A DNA stretch of 41,775 nt from an uncultured Prevotella sp. (GCA_905210845.1 CAJLYG010000006.1:1-41775); one strand, 5' to 3'. Numbered from the stretch's first letter, positions 26,124 to 34,971 are shown. Numbers and translations are program-made. Notes: generated from the sequence alone by a model not told the origin.

Positions 26124-27197
26124 ATGAAGCAATTACAAGTAAAGTCTCGCGAGCGGTTAGCCTCATTGGATATCCTGCGTGGTTTAGATCTCTTCTTGTT
26201 AGTTTTCCTGCAACCCATTATCTATCAGTTGAATGGATTGGTCCAAGCTGATTGGTTCCATGCTATTGCATATCAGTTTGACCATGAGGTATGGGAAGGA
26301 TTTCGAATGTGGGATATAATCATGCCACTTTTCCTGTTCATGGCGGGCGCGGCAATGCCTTTCTCTTTGTCTAAGTTCGGACAAGACAAGAAGGCTTTGT
26401 ATCATAAGGTTCTCAAGAGAACGGTGATCTTGTTTATTCTTGGAATGGTCGTACAGGGCAACCTGCTCGGACTGGATCCTAAGCATATCTATATCTATGT
26501 CAATACTTTGCAAGCCATTGGCATCGGCTACTTTTTCTCGGCTATCATCATGACGGAATTGAAAATCCGTGGGCAGGTTATCGCAACAGCTGTACTATTG
26601 TTCTTGTATTGGCTCCCCATGACTATTGCAGGGGACTACACGATGGAGGGAAATTTCGCTTGCCGGTTAGATGCAGCTGTTTTTGGGAGGTTCCGTGGCG
26701 ATCCATCCTACTCGTGGCTGTTGAGCAGCCTTACCTTTACGGTGACGACGATGCTTGGGGCTTTTGCGGGAAGGATCTTGAAGGAGCGGAGAGGACAGGC
26801 CTGCCATATAACACTTTGGATGACTGGGGTAGCCTTGATTGGGGTGGCACTGATATGGCAATTCCAGATGCCCATCATTAAACGGATATGGACTTGCACG
26901 ATGGCTCTATTTTCTGGAGGAATTTGCTATATTCTCATGGGCTGCTCTTATTATTGGATAGACTACAAGAAACATTTGAAAGGATTGGAATGGCTGAAAA
27001 TATATGGCATGAATTCCATTGCTGCCTATATCATGGGGGAATTCTTAAATTTCAGGAGCGTGGTTGAATCTGTCTGTTATGGACTGGCTCCCTATCTCGG
27101 CAAGTATTATGAGGTGTGGCTCACATTTGGCAATGCTGTGATCATTCTAATCATACTTCGTTTTTTATTTAAATATCAGATTTTTATGAAGATCTAA
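26124..27197 (+). CDS. Multi-pass membrane acyltransferase-like protein (DUF5009 / NagX type)
   Basis: 357 residues with about ten hydrophobic segments. The N terminus RLASLDILRGLDLFLLVFLQP and the block FDHEVWEGFRMWDIIMPLFLFMAGAAMPFS (about 52-81, with H54) match the family related to heparan-alpha-glucosaminide N-acetyltransferase (HGSNAT), which moves acetyl from cytoplasmic acetyl-CoA across the membrane to an amino sugar. Its presence in a PUL suggests acetylation of a periplasmic sugar or oligosaccharide, often linked to amino-sugar (GlcNAc) use, but the substrate is not shown. It lies 55 bases after SusD1 behind a hairpin. Confidence 0.75.
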   Translation: MKQLQVKSRERLASLDILRGLDLFLLVFLQPIIYQLNGLVQADWFHAIAYQFDHEVWEGFRMWDIIMPLFLFMAGAAMPFSLSKFGQDKKALYHKVLKRTVILFILGMVVQGNLLGLDPKHIYIYVNTLQAIGIGYFFSAIIMTELKIRGQVIATAVLLFLYWLPMTIAGDYTMEGNFACRLDAAVFGRFRGDPSYSWLLSSLTFTVTTMLGAFAGRILKERRGQACHITLWMTGVALIGVALIWQFQMPIIKRIWTCTMALFSGGICYILMGCSYYWIDYKKHLKGLEWLKIYGMNSIAAYIMGEFLNFRSVVESVCYGLAPYLGKYYEVWLTFGNAVIILIILRFLFKYQIFMKI

Positions 27198-27306
27198 GGC
27201 TTGGATGTTGGTCATTAGTTCCGTCTACGATCATTTTTTGAGATGATACCTCCGTTTTGGCATTCTTATTTGTCTTGCGAAAGATGGATAGGTCTTTATT
27301 TTTATA

Positions 27307-27314
27307 TATCTTTG
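27307..27314 (+). promoter_or_regulatory. Internal promoter -7 box before the (alpha/alpha)6 glycosidase gene
   Basis: TATCTTTG, an exact TAnnTTTG match in the 140-base gap 27198-27337, 23 bases before the start codon. It suggests that the last two PUL genes can be transcribed apart from susCD. Confidence 0.5.
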
Positions 27315-27337
27315 CACCATCATGAAAATATTGTGCT

Positions 27338-28660
27338 ATGAATAAGAAACGTTTTATTGTGTTATGCATGGGGATGTTGTCCTCAGTTTTTTGCATGGGG
27401 CAGCAACAATTATCGAGATGGAATGATAGCCAGCAGGAACTTGCTGCATCTATTTTGGAAGACAAGACATTGACTGTCGTTGACAGTATGGGCCATCGCC
27501 TGTTGTCGAAGGGTTACAATGCAGGCAGCGGATACTCCCAAGTATGGATACGTGATTTCAATACGTTCGTTGAAACGGCAATGGATGTCGTACCTACCGA
27601 CAATGTGAAGGAAGCCCTGAAAGTATTTTTCCTGTTGCAGCAAAAGAATGGGGAGATTGTGGATGGCTATGTGTTGAAAAAGGACTTCAATTGGGATGAT
27701 CCCGATCGTTATTACTCGAAAAATGCTCCTGATCACGTGGGCTTTAAGAATACGGTGGAAACAGACCAGGAGACATCCCTGATCCAGGCAGTGAAGAAAT
27801 ATGTTGACAGGACCGGAGACAAAGGCTTCCTTTTGGAAAAGGTCGCAGGGCAAACTGTCTATCAGCATCTGAAAGATGCAGTCAACTATTTGCTCAAATA
27901 TAAATTCAACAAGCAATATGGACTTCTGACTGGTGCGTTGACAGCAGATTGGGGCGACGTGGAAAATGATAGCGTCAATTGTGTGGACATAGGTCCAGGG
28001 TCAACGGTAACGATAGATGTCTATGATAATGCCATGGCAGTGATCGCCTTCCAGGACTTGGAGTCCCTGGCACCTGTAGAAAAGGATAAGGCAATGTGGA
28101 AACAGCTCCATGACCAGTTTGCCACGAATATCCGTCGTTATCTTTGGGACACAGCCCATCAGAAGTTTATCCCTCATTTATATCCAGAAGGAAAGCCGAA
28201 AGAAGTGGACTTTGATGAAAATAAGATCTATTACCATGGCGGAACGGCAATTGCCATTGAGGCTGGACTGCTGACGAAGGATGAAATTAAGCAGGCTAAC
28301 CAGACCATGTTGAATAATGCCAAGGCATCAGGTATGCCTTCTATTGGACTGACTGTCTATCTAACCTATCCCCGGAACTTTTTCCCTGGTGGAATGAAAG
28401 CCCCGTTTAATTATCAGAATGGTGGTGATTGGACATGGTTCGGTGGTAGGATGATACAGCAGCTGATCCGAAATGGGTTTGTCGCTGAGGCGTATCAAGA
28501 AATGCGCCCGATGCTGGACCGTGTGATTGTCAATGGGGACTTTTACGAATGGTTTGGACCGGGTTGCAAACCCCAGGGATCTGCAGCCTTTAAAGGTTCT
28601 GCTGGCGTTTTGTGCAAAGCGATTAAGATGTTGAGGTCTTGGGCTCTGGAGTATAAATAA
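27338..28660 (+). CDS. Exported putative (alpha/alpha)6-barrel glycosidase, family not assigned
   Basis: 440 residues with a signal peptide (about 1-21). The fold pattern is that of six-hairpin glycosidases: repeated helix pairs with aromatic/acidic loops such as YSQVWIRDFNTFVETAMDV, ALTADWGDVENDS, YDNAMAVIAFQDL, and NGGDWTWFGGRMIQQLIRNG. Candidate catalytic acids are the Asp in IRDFN or ADWGD and the Glu/Asp in FYEWFG, but I cannot assign them. It resembles the catalytic half of amylo-alpha-1,6-glucosidase/glycogen-debranching-like proteins seen in Bacteroidetes PULs, most of them uncharacterised. A GH2 gene starts 6 bases after the stop, so the two are translated from one message. Confidence 0.7.
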   Translation: MNKKRFIVLCMGMLSSVFCMGQQQLSRWNDSQQELAASILEDKTLTVVDSMGHRLLSKGYNAGSGYSQVWIRDFNTFVETAMDVVPTDNVKEALKVFFLLQQKNGEIVDGYVLKKDFNWDDPDRYYSKNAPDHVGFKNTVETDQETSLIQAVKKYVDRTGDKGFLLEKVAGQTVYQHLKDAVNYLLKYKFNKQYGLLTGALTADWGDVENDSVNCVDIGPGSTVTIDVYDNAMAVIAFQDLESLAPVEKDKAMWKQLHDQFATNIRRYLWDTAHQKFIPHLYPEGKPKEVDFDENKIYYHGGTAIAIEAGLLTKDEIKQANQTMLNNAKASGMPSIGLTVYLTYPRNFFPGGMKAPFNYQNGGDWTWFGGRMIQQLIRNGFVAEAYQEMRPMLDRVIVNGDFYEWFGPGCKPQGSAAFKGSAGVLCKAIKMLRSWALEYK

Positions 28661-28666
28661 TATAGA

Positions 28667-31564
28667 ATGAAGAAGATTCTCATGTTGTTATGGCTTCCTT
28701 TCCTGTGCTTGCAGGTGAGGGCAGTTCTCTTTGATGTGCCACGTTTGTCTCCGATACCGGCTGTGGATCAAGAGAGAAGGATAAGTTTGGATGGAGAATG
28801 GCAGTTCTCCACATCTGTTAGTGCCCAATTCAATGGAATGGATTTCAAGGGCTTCAAGGAAATACAGGTACCAGGGGAATGGGTCATGCAAGGATTCTCA
28901 GTTCCACAAAATGCTACTGCTGGTTATGTCCGTTCGTTTTTCGTGAGTAATGATTGGGCTCAAAAGAAGATCAAGTTGCGTTGTAATGGAATATACAGCG
29001 AATGCGTGGTTTATATCAATGGGAAAAAGGTAGGTGGACATCTGGGTGGCTTCACGCCTTTTGAGATCGACATCACGGATGCTGTTAGAGTAGGCGCTGA
29101 AAACAATATTGGTGTAGCTGTTAAATCTGAGTCATTGGCAGATAAGACATCGAATGCTTCCTTTTATGCTGTTCATCCTTTGGGTGGAATCACACGAAGT
29201 ATCTTTATTTTTTCTTTGCCACCGCAGAATATCAGTATGTTCCATGTTTCTACCACTTTTGATTCTGATTATAAGAATGCTGTGCTGAAAGCGGAGATTC
29301 AAATAGCCAATGAAGCATCTATGAAGGCAACAGGCCTTATGGCACATCTGATATTAAAAGATGCCCATGGTAACCAGATCCCCCTACGCGAATCTGATTA
29401 TCTTCTTCCAGATATGGCTAAGAATAGTATCCATGATATCGTAATGGACGTACCTGTTGTTACGCCTCATCATTGGGATCCAGAACATCCCTACCTTTAT
29501 ACCCTTACTTGCGAGTTAAAAGATGCCCATGGAACGGTTTCTTCCGTGATGCGGAAAATAGGCTTCCGCCAAATAGAAGTGAAGGGTAATCAGGTTCTTG
29601 TCAATGGTCAGGTTATCAAATTGCGGGGAGTATGTCGTCATGAGGTCATGCCTTTGCGAGGTCGTTCGCTGACTGGTGATGTATGGCGTCGGGATGTCGA
29701 TATTTTCCGAAAAGGAAATGTCAATTATATTAGAACTTCTCATTACCCACCAGATGAGGCGTTCTTGGATGCTTGTGATTCTTTAGGTATGTTCGTTGAG
29801 GAAGAAGCTCCGTTCTGTTGGGCACATCAAACCGAGGTGCCAGAAAGTGCGAGAGTTCCGGTTTTACAAAAACAGCATATAGAAATGGTGAACCGGGACC
29901 GTTCTCATCCTTCTGTCCTGATGTGGTCAATAGGAAATGAGTCCATGAAGTATAAGGAATACTTCAAGGATGCTGCTGAAATCGTGGAAAAGATGGATCC
30001 GACCCGTCCGCGAAATTTCAGTCAATGGGGACCGGATGCGGATGGTGGTATGCTTGAGATTGCGAATCATCATTATCCAGGTCCCAAAGGACCGGACCAA
30101 TATCGTAATTATAAACGACCGGTGGTCTTTGATGAATATTGCCATCTGAATGCTTACAATCGCTTGGAATTAGCAGCAGACCCTGGTGTTAGAAGCATGT
30201 GGGGGGAAATGCTTGACAAGATGTGGAACAATATGTATCATAGCCAAGGTGTATTGGGAGGTGCTATTTGGGTTGGCATCGATGACACGTTTTTCCTCCC
30301 TGATGGAAGGACTGTCGGCTATGGGACATGGGGTACTATTGACGGATGGAGAAGAAAGAAACCGGAATATTGGGGGATGAAGAAATCTTATAGCCCAGTA
30401 AAAGTAACGTTGCTTAGCAATGAGACCGAAGATGGGACCATACGTTTGCATATTGAGAATCTCCATTTATTCAGTAATCTTTCAGAATGTAAACTGCAAT
30501 GGACTTCGGGTAATGATTCTGATACTATTTCTGTGGACATGGCACCGAGATCAGAAGGTGATGTCGAGATTCATCTTCCAGCAAGGGCAAGGAAGAATCC
30601 TCAGTTAGCGTTGTCCATTAGGGGTACCCGTGGCTATGAGATTGATCATTACTCTTTCCAGGTCTTGCCAACCACGCAATTCATAGAGCCTGCTAAAAAG
30701 ACAAAAAAGGAAAAGTGGGACCTGACTGAGAGCGAAGCCCGGTATCAGGTTAGATGTGGAAATCATTTCTATGATATAGACAAGAGAACAGGCATGATTT
30801 CGACCTTTGTCAACAAACAAAGGCAATTGGAAGGCGGCCCTATATTAATGGTCCTGCCCTTGAATGGAGACGGAGATGGAATCCAGATGACAGGAAAGGG
30901 TCAGACCTTCGCGCCCTATAATCCTGTTTGTTCAAATTGGACGGCATCCTCCGTGCTTTGCCAACGCCTTGCTGATCGGGTGATTATTGTGGTAAAAGGC
31001 AGCTATATGGAGGCAGAAGGAACCTATACTTATATTATACACGGTGAAGGGAATATGGAGATAAAATATAAGTTCAAGCTGAAAAAGGATATAAATCCCC
31101 GTCAGACAGGATTAGCTTTTACACTTCCATCAGATTATCAACAACTCAGTTGGGACCGAAAAGGGTATTGGAACTATTATCCAGAAGGAGATATTGCATC
31201 TTTGCATGGTACGGTCACTGCTTTTACAGAAGGATTGCCCATAACAGGGCTGGCTGGACCATCGAATCTTCCGTCTAATAGTTGGTCAACCGACCAAACT
31301 GCCCAAGGAAGTAATATCTTTCGTTCTACGAAAGAGAACATTTATACAGCCTCACTCTCTGGCGAGGGACTTCCTTCAGTCGAGGTCGTGTCAGATGGCA
31401 CACAAAGCTATCGTGCATGGGTAGATAACGGTAAGGTATCTTTCCTTGTAGCTGATTATAACAATGCAGGCAGTGGTGCTTATCTAACGTCTCATTCAGA
31501 ATTAGGATACCGCCCTTTGAGGGAAGGAGATACTGTCCAAGGGACAGTAGTATTAAAAAATTAA
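28667..31564 (+). CDS. GH2 glycoside hydrolase (beta-galactosidase type)
   Basis: 965 residues, signal peptide about 1-19. Layout: sugar-binding jelly roll (about 36-185, LDGEWQFSTS... GYVRSFFVS... VYINGKKVGGHLGGFTPFEIDIT), immunoglobulin-like domain (190-305), TIM barrel (306-590) with acid/base E425 in MWSIGNES and nucleophile E490 in PVVFDEYCH, then beta-sandwich domains including a Bgal_small_N-like C-terminal part (about 695-965). The last region and the SHYPPDEAFLDACD motif favour a beta-galactosidase over a glucuronidase or mannosidase, but GH2 specificity cannot be settled from sequence. It ends the first PUL; a terminator follows at 31701. Confidence 0.9.
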   Translation: MKKILMLLWLPFLCLQVRAVLFDVPRLSPIPAVDQERRISLDGEWQFSTSVSAQFNGMDFKGFKEIQVPGEWVMQGFSVPQNATAGYVRSFFVSNDWAQKKIKLRCNGIYSECVVYINGKKVGGHLGGFTPFEIDITDAVRVGAENNIGVAVKSESLADKTSNASFYAVHPLGGITRSIFIFSLPPQNISMFHVSTTFDSDYKNAVLKAEIQIANEASMKATGLMAHLILKDAHGNQIPLRESDYLLPDMAKNSIHDIVMDVPVVTPHHWDPEHPYLYTLTCELKDAHGTVSSVMRKIGFRQIEVKGNQVLVNGQVIKLRGVCRHEVMPLRGRSLTGDVWRRDVDIFRKGNVNYIRTSHYPPDEAFLDACDSLGMFVEEEAPFCWAHQTEVPESARVPVLQKQHIEMVNRDRSHPSVLMWSIGNESMKYKEYFKDAAEIVEKMDPTRPRNFSQWGPDADGGMLEIANHHYPGPKGPDQYRNYKRPVVFDEYCHLNAYNRLELAADPGVRSMWGEMLDKMWNNMYHSQGVLGGAIWVGIDDTFFLPDGRTVGYGTWGTIDGWRRKKPEYWGMKKSYSPVKVTLLSNETEDGTIRLHIENLHLFSNLSECKLQWTSGNDSDTISVDMAPRSEGDVEIHLPARARKNPQLALSIRGTRGYEIDHYSFQVLPTTQFIEPAKKTKKEKWDLTESEARYQVRCGNHFYDIDKRTGMISTFVNKQRQLEGGPILMVLPLNGDGDGIQMTGKGQTFAPYNPVCSNWTASSVLCQRLADRVIIVVKGSYMEAEGTYTYIIHGEGNMEIKYKFKLKKDINPRQTGLAFTLPSDYQQLSWDRKGYWNYYPEGDIASLHGTVTAFTEGLPITGLAGPSNLPSNSWSTDQTAQGSNIFRSTKENIYTASLSGEGLPSVEVVSDGTQSYRAWVDNGKVSFLVADYNNAGSGAYLTSHSELGYRPLREGDTVQGTVVLKN

Positions 31565-31632
31565 AGGGATCGACTCCATTTGAAATGAACATGTCATTCC
31601 TTAAAATTAACCGATTCGGAATAAGTTTTTCG

Positions 31633-31646
31633 GAAAGTTAACTTTC
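31633..31646. repeat. 14-base perfect palindrome downstream of GH2
   Basis: GAAAGTTAACTTTC, flanked outward by GGAAT (31618-31622) and ATTCC (31647-31651). It lies before the GH2 terminator; possibly an operator or an RNA processing structure. Confidence 0.45.
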
Positions 31647-31700
31647 ATTCCTTTTTGTACAATTTTAATTGAGATTGTTTCCGTTTACCACACATTTAAG

Positions 31701-31737
31701 AAGGCGTCCTTAGCAAAGGCGCCTTTCTTTTTTCTTT
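31701..31737 (+). terminator. Intrinsic terminator after the GH2 gene
   Basis: Stem AAGGCG plus CCTT (31701-31711, with T31707 bulged) pairs with AAGGCGCCTT (31716-31725); 4-base loop; followed by TCTTTTTTCTTT. It ends the first PUL. Confidence 0.85.
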
Positions 31738-31744
31738 AAATTTG
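31737..31744 (+). promoter_or_regulatory. Promoter -7 box of the SusC2-SusD2 unit
   Basis: TAAATTTG, an exact TAnnTTTG match directly after the GH2 terminator. It would give a leader of about 170 bases before SusC2. No TTTG is seen at -33. Confidence 0.5.
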
Positions 31745-31779
31745 CATACAGATGACATAAAATATTAATCTAAACAACA

Positions 31780-31818
31780 ATGAAGCTTATGCAAAAAAGA
31801 AGCCAGGCAATGGGCTAG
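31780..31818 (+). CDS. Candidate 12-residue leader peptide of an attenuator
   Basis: ATG to TAG encodes MKLMQKRSQAMG. Its last codons cover the first arm (31800-31808) of a hairpin, and its stop lies in that hairpin's loop, as in ribosome-dependent attenuators. There is no run of one amino acid; three of twelve codons are Met. Confidence 0.4.
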   Translation: MKLMQKRSQAMG

Positions 31819-31884
31819 ATCGTCTGGCTTTGAAATCCCAAAAATCTACAATTCAAAGCACACCTGCAATGTGCTCCATTTTTT
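31800..31884 (+). promoter_or_regulatory. Candidate transcription attenuator of SusC2-SusD2
   Basis: Three mutually exclusive helices can be drawn. Helix 1:2 pairs 31800-31808 with 31822-31830 (AAGCCAG/CTGGCTT core). Helix 2:3 pairs 31827-31834 with 31852-31859 (GCTTTGAA/TTCAAAGC, 8 bp perfect). Helix 3:4 pairs 31857-31862 with 31870-31875 (AGCACA/TGTGCT) and is followed after CCA by six T and then AGTTTT, a short intrinsic terminator. Forming 2:3 prevents both 1:2 and 3:4, so it would act as an antiterminator. The terminator stem is only 6 bp, the main weakness. SusC2 starts 40 bases after the T-run. Confidence 0.5.
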
Positions 31885-31923
31885 AGTTTTCAATCATTTA
31901 CAAATATACAATGAATATCTGCC

Positions 31924-34900
31924 ATGAATAAAATATTTAGGTGTTTTTTACTTTTTTCTTGCTTCATTGGTTTTGGATTAATTCTGAAAGCAAATCCTAA
32001 GAGAATTAATCATTTAAACAGTGCAATCACTCAACAGATACAAAATTCTATAGTGGGAAACATTAGCGATAAGGATGGTCAGCCAATTATTGGCGCAACA
32101 ATTAAAGTAAAAGGAACAACTATCGCGACGGTTTCCGATATAGATGGGAATTTTACGATGAAGGCTTCTCTAAATTCAATATTAGAGATATCTTATGTAG
32201 GCTATCAAACTAAAGAGGTTCGGTGGACTGGTCAATCCTTGAAGATAAAACTTTTGGAAGACAATAAAACCTTAGATGAACTTGTTGTCGTTGGATTCGG
32301 GACGCAAAAGAAGGTGAACTTAACGGGGGCTGTTAGTAGCGTTGATTCCAAAAAGTTGGCAGGAGTACCGGCAACTAATCTGACTTCTATGCTTGAAGGA
32401 AAATTGCCGGGTGTTTCTATTACACAGACTACAGGTATTCCAGGTCGAGAAAACACTTCTATACGTATTAGAGGTGTCGGGACGATGAATAATGCAAATC
32501 CGATGATTTTAGTTGATGGTATTGAAGCTTCTATGGATGATATTAATCCAAATGATATTGAAAGTGTTAGCGTGCTTAAGGATGCTGCGGCTGCAGCAAT
32601 TTATGGAACCCGTGCTGCTAATGGAGTGATCTTAGTAACAACGAAGAAAGGCTCTTCCAGCGCGCCCAAATTAACATATAATGGATATATTGGTTGGCAA
32701 AAAGCGATCCATTTACCGAAGCATTTGTCTTCTGCGGAATACGCAGAACTATATAACGAAGGCCTTAAAAATGAAGGGGCTTCACCTGCTTATACTGATG
32801 AAGAAATAAAAAAATATCGTGATGGTAGCGACCCCGATAAGTATCCAAATACGGATTGGATAGATGCACTTCTTAAAGGGAGTGGTTTTACATATAATCA
32901 TACGCTGAACGTGACGGGAGGATCCGATAAAACCCATTATATGATGTCTATGGGATACTATGACCAAAAAGGTCTTACGAAGAATACCGATTATCAAAGA
33001 TATAATATCCGAATTAACCTTGATAGTAAGGTTGCAAAATGTATTACTGTCGGTATGAATAGTAGTCTATCTTATAGGACTATAGATGTGCCGAGCAATC
33101 CTTATAGTAATTCGAATGATATTTCTCAATTCTTTCGGCAGGCAAATCGTATTCCGAATACATATGTAAACCGCTATTCTGATGGTAGCTGGGGGCGCCA
33201 TATTGACGGTAATCCCATAGCGTGGATAGAATCGGGTGGAAAGAACACCTCACACTATTCCCATGTGTTAGGAAGCGTCTATGGCGAAGTTAACATAATA
33301 GACGGTCTTACTTTAAAGGGAATCGCAGGAGTCGATTATACTATTGACGAGGGCAAATCTCATATTGTAGAGATTACGTATGCAAATGGTACGGTCCAAG
33401 GTCCCAATAGTGTATCAGATTATTGGGCAAAGAACATGACGACAAGTTTGCAAGCTCTCCTGAATTATAATAAGACCTTTGGAATGCATAGTATAAAGGG
33501 CCTTCTGGGTGTTTCCCGTGAAGCATATAAATACCATACGACAAGTGCATATAGGAAGAACTTTCCAAGTAATGACTTGACAGAGCTGAACGCGGGTTCA
33601 ACTGATGGATGGTCAAATAGTGGTACTTCCCTTGATGCAAATTTAGGTTCCTATTTTGGTCGTGTTAATTATGATTATGCTAATCGTTATTTATTTGAAG
33701 CCAATCTCCGTGTTGATGGTTCTTCAAAATTTGCACGTGGGCATAGATGGGGCACTTTCCCTTCTTTTTCTGCAGGATGGAGAGTTTCAGAAGAAAAATT
33801 TATGAAGAAATATGAATGGATAGATAATCTTAAAGTACGTTCTTCATGGGGTAAATTAGGAAATCATAGAACAACGGATTATCAATATATAGCAACTATT
33901 GGCTTGGGGCAGAATTATCCTTTTAATAATGCTATATCAGATGGCGCAGCCCAGACAACAGCTAATAATGAAAATATTACGTGGGAAACAACGACAGAGT
34001 TTAACTTAGGTATAGACTTTTCCATGAAGAAAGGTCTTTTCAACATGTCTGTTGATTATTATAATAGATATACGGATGATATCTTGACCACAGTTCCTGT
34101 TACGTATCTTTATGGATTAACGGCTCCTGTGTCAAATGCGGGTGCTATGCGAAATAAAGGTATAGAGGTTTCTTTAGGGCATGCCAATAAGATTGGGGAC
34201 TTTGCATATGATTTGAGCGGATATATCGCATATAATAAAAACAAAGTGGAAAAATATCCCAATCCGTCTAAGGGCGACTATATTCAAATGGAGGGCGTTG
34301 CTTGGAATTCTTTCTATGGATATGAATGTATTGGAAAATTTCAATCAAATGAAGAAGTTGCCAATAGTGCAGTACAGTCAAGTTTAGTAAAAGCCGGTGA
34401 CTTAAAGTTTAAAGATCAGAATGGTGATGGGAAAATTGATGCTGATGATCGTGTTGTATTAGGTAATACAATTCCAGAAATTACCTATGGATTTAATTTG
34501 GGTGCTAATTATAAAAACTTTGATTTCTCAGCTTCTTTTCAAGGAGCAGCCAAAGTGTACCGTACTTTTGACCGTGAAACGATGTGGGGATTTATCGATG
34601 GGGCGAATGCAAGTAAACGGCATCTGAACAGAACGATTGTTGAAAATGGCGTAGTCGTTAAGGAAGGTAAGTATCCTCGTACTCTGATCAATCAAGCACA
34701 AAATCGGGTAATGAGTTCTTTCCTTGTTTTAAATGCAAGCTATTTGCGCCTAAAAAATTTGCAGATAGGATATAATATCCCTCAGAGTTTCTTACAGAAG
34801 ATTAATATCTCAAGGGCAAGGATATATGTTAGCGGAGAGAATTTATTGACGTTAACGAGTTTCCCTAAAGATGTAGATCCTGAGGTCTCGAATGGATATG

Positions 34901-34959
34901 CGGGATATTCTTATCCTCAAGTCGCTATTTATACATTTGGATTAGATATTACCTTTTAA
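31924..34959 (+). CDS. SusC-type TonB-dependent transporter, no STN domain
   Basis: 1011 residues. Signal peptide about 1-23. CarboxypepD_reg-like domain at about 42-115 (IVGNISDKDGQPIIGATIKV), plug from about 122 (DELVVVGFGTQKKVNLTGAV, LKDAAAAAIYGTRAANGVILVTTKKG) and a barrel ending in GLDITF. It lacks the STN domain of SusC1, so it does not signal to an anti-sigma factor; control must come from elsewhere, such as the leader attenuator or the downstream AraC-type regulator. The gene is visibly more A+T-rich than the first PUL (18 G/C in 60 at 34021-34080, against 28 in 60 at 24001-24060), suggesting a different origin. SusD2 follows 12 bases later. Confidence 0.95.
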   Translation: MNKIFRCFLLFSCFIGFGLILKANPKRINHLNSAITQQIQNSIVGNISDKDGQPIIGATIKVKGTTIATVSDIDGNFTMKASLNSILEISYVGYQTKEVRWTGQSLKIKLLEDNKTLDELVVVGFGTQKKVNLTGAVSSVDSKKLAGVPATNLTSMLEGKLPGVSITQTTGIPGRENTSIRIRGVGTMNNANPMILVDGIEASMDDINPNDIESVSVLKDAAAAAIYGTRAANGVILVTTKKGSSSAPKLTYNGYIGWQKAIHLPKHLSSAEYAELYNEGLKNEGASPAYTDEEIKKYRDGSDPDKYPNTDWIDALLKGSGFTYNHTLNVTGGSDKTHYMMSMGYYDQKGLTKNTDYQRYNIRINLDSKVAKCITVGMNSSLSYRTIDVPSNPYSNSNDISQFFRQANRIPNTYVNRYSDGSWGRHIDGNPIAWIESGGKNTSHYSHVLGSVYGEVNIIDGLTLKGIAGVDYTIDEGKSHIVEITYANGTVQGPNSVSDYWAKNMTTSLQALLNYNKTFGMHSIKGLLGVSREAYKYHTTSAYRKNFPSNDLTELNAGSTDGWSNSGTSLDANLGSYFGRVNYDYANRYLFEANLRVDGSSKFARGHRWGTFPSFSAGWRVSEEKFMKKYEWIDNLKVRSSWGKLGNHRTTDYQYIATIGLGQNYPFNNAISDGAAQTTANNENITWETTTEFNLGIDFSMKKGLFNMSVDYYNRYTDDILTTVPVTYLYGLTAPVSNAGAMRNKGIEVSLGHANKIGDFAYDLSGYIAYNKNKVEKYPNPSKGDYIQMEGVAWNSFYGYECIGKFQSNEEVANSAVQSSLVKAGDLKFKDQNGDGKIDADDRVVLGNTIPEITYGFNLGANYKNFDFSASFQGAAKVYRTFDRETMWGFIDGANASKRHLNRTIVENGVVVKEGKYPRTLINQAQNRVMSSFLVLNASYLRLKNLQIGYNIPQSFLQKINISRARIYVSGENLLTLTSFPKDVDPEVSNGYAGYSYPQVAIYTFGLDITF

Positions 34960-34971
34960 AAAGAGCAAATT

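Larger units (their letters stand above)
31565..31923 (+). other. Structured intergenic region before SusC2
   Basis: 359 bases without a long gene. In order: a perfect 14-base palindrome GAAAGTTAACTTTC (31633-31646) flanked by GGAAT/ATTCC; the GH2 terminator (31701-31737); a -7 box (31737-31744); an 8-base inverted repeat TTTGCATA/TATGCAAA (31741-31748, 31788-31795); a 12-codon reading frame (31780-31818); and three overlapping hairpins ending in a T-run (31800-31884). Confidence 0.7.

Noticed and set aside
31741..31795. TTTGCATA/TATGCAAA inverted repeat as an operator of SusC2
   Set aside because: Only 8 bases with a 39-base spacer and partly shared with the -7 box; too likely by chance to list as a site on its own.
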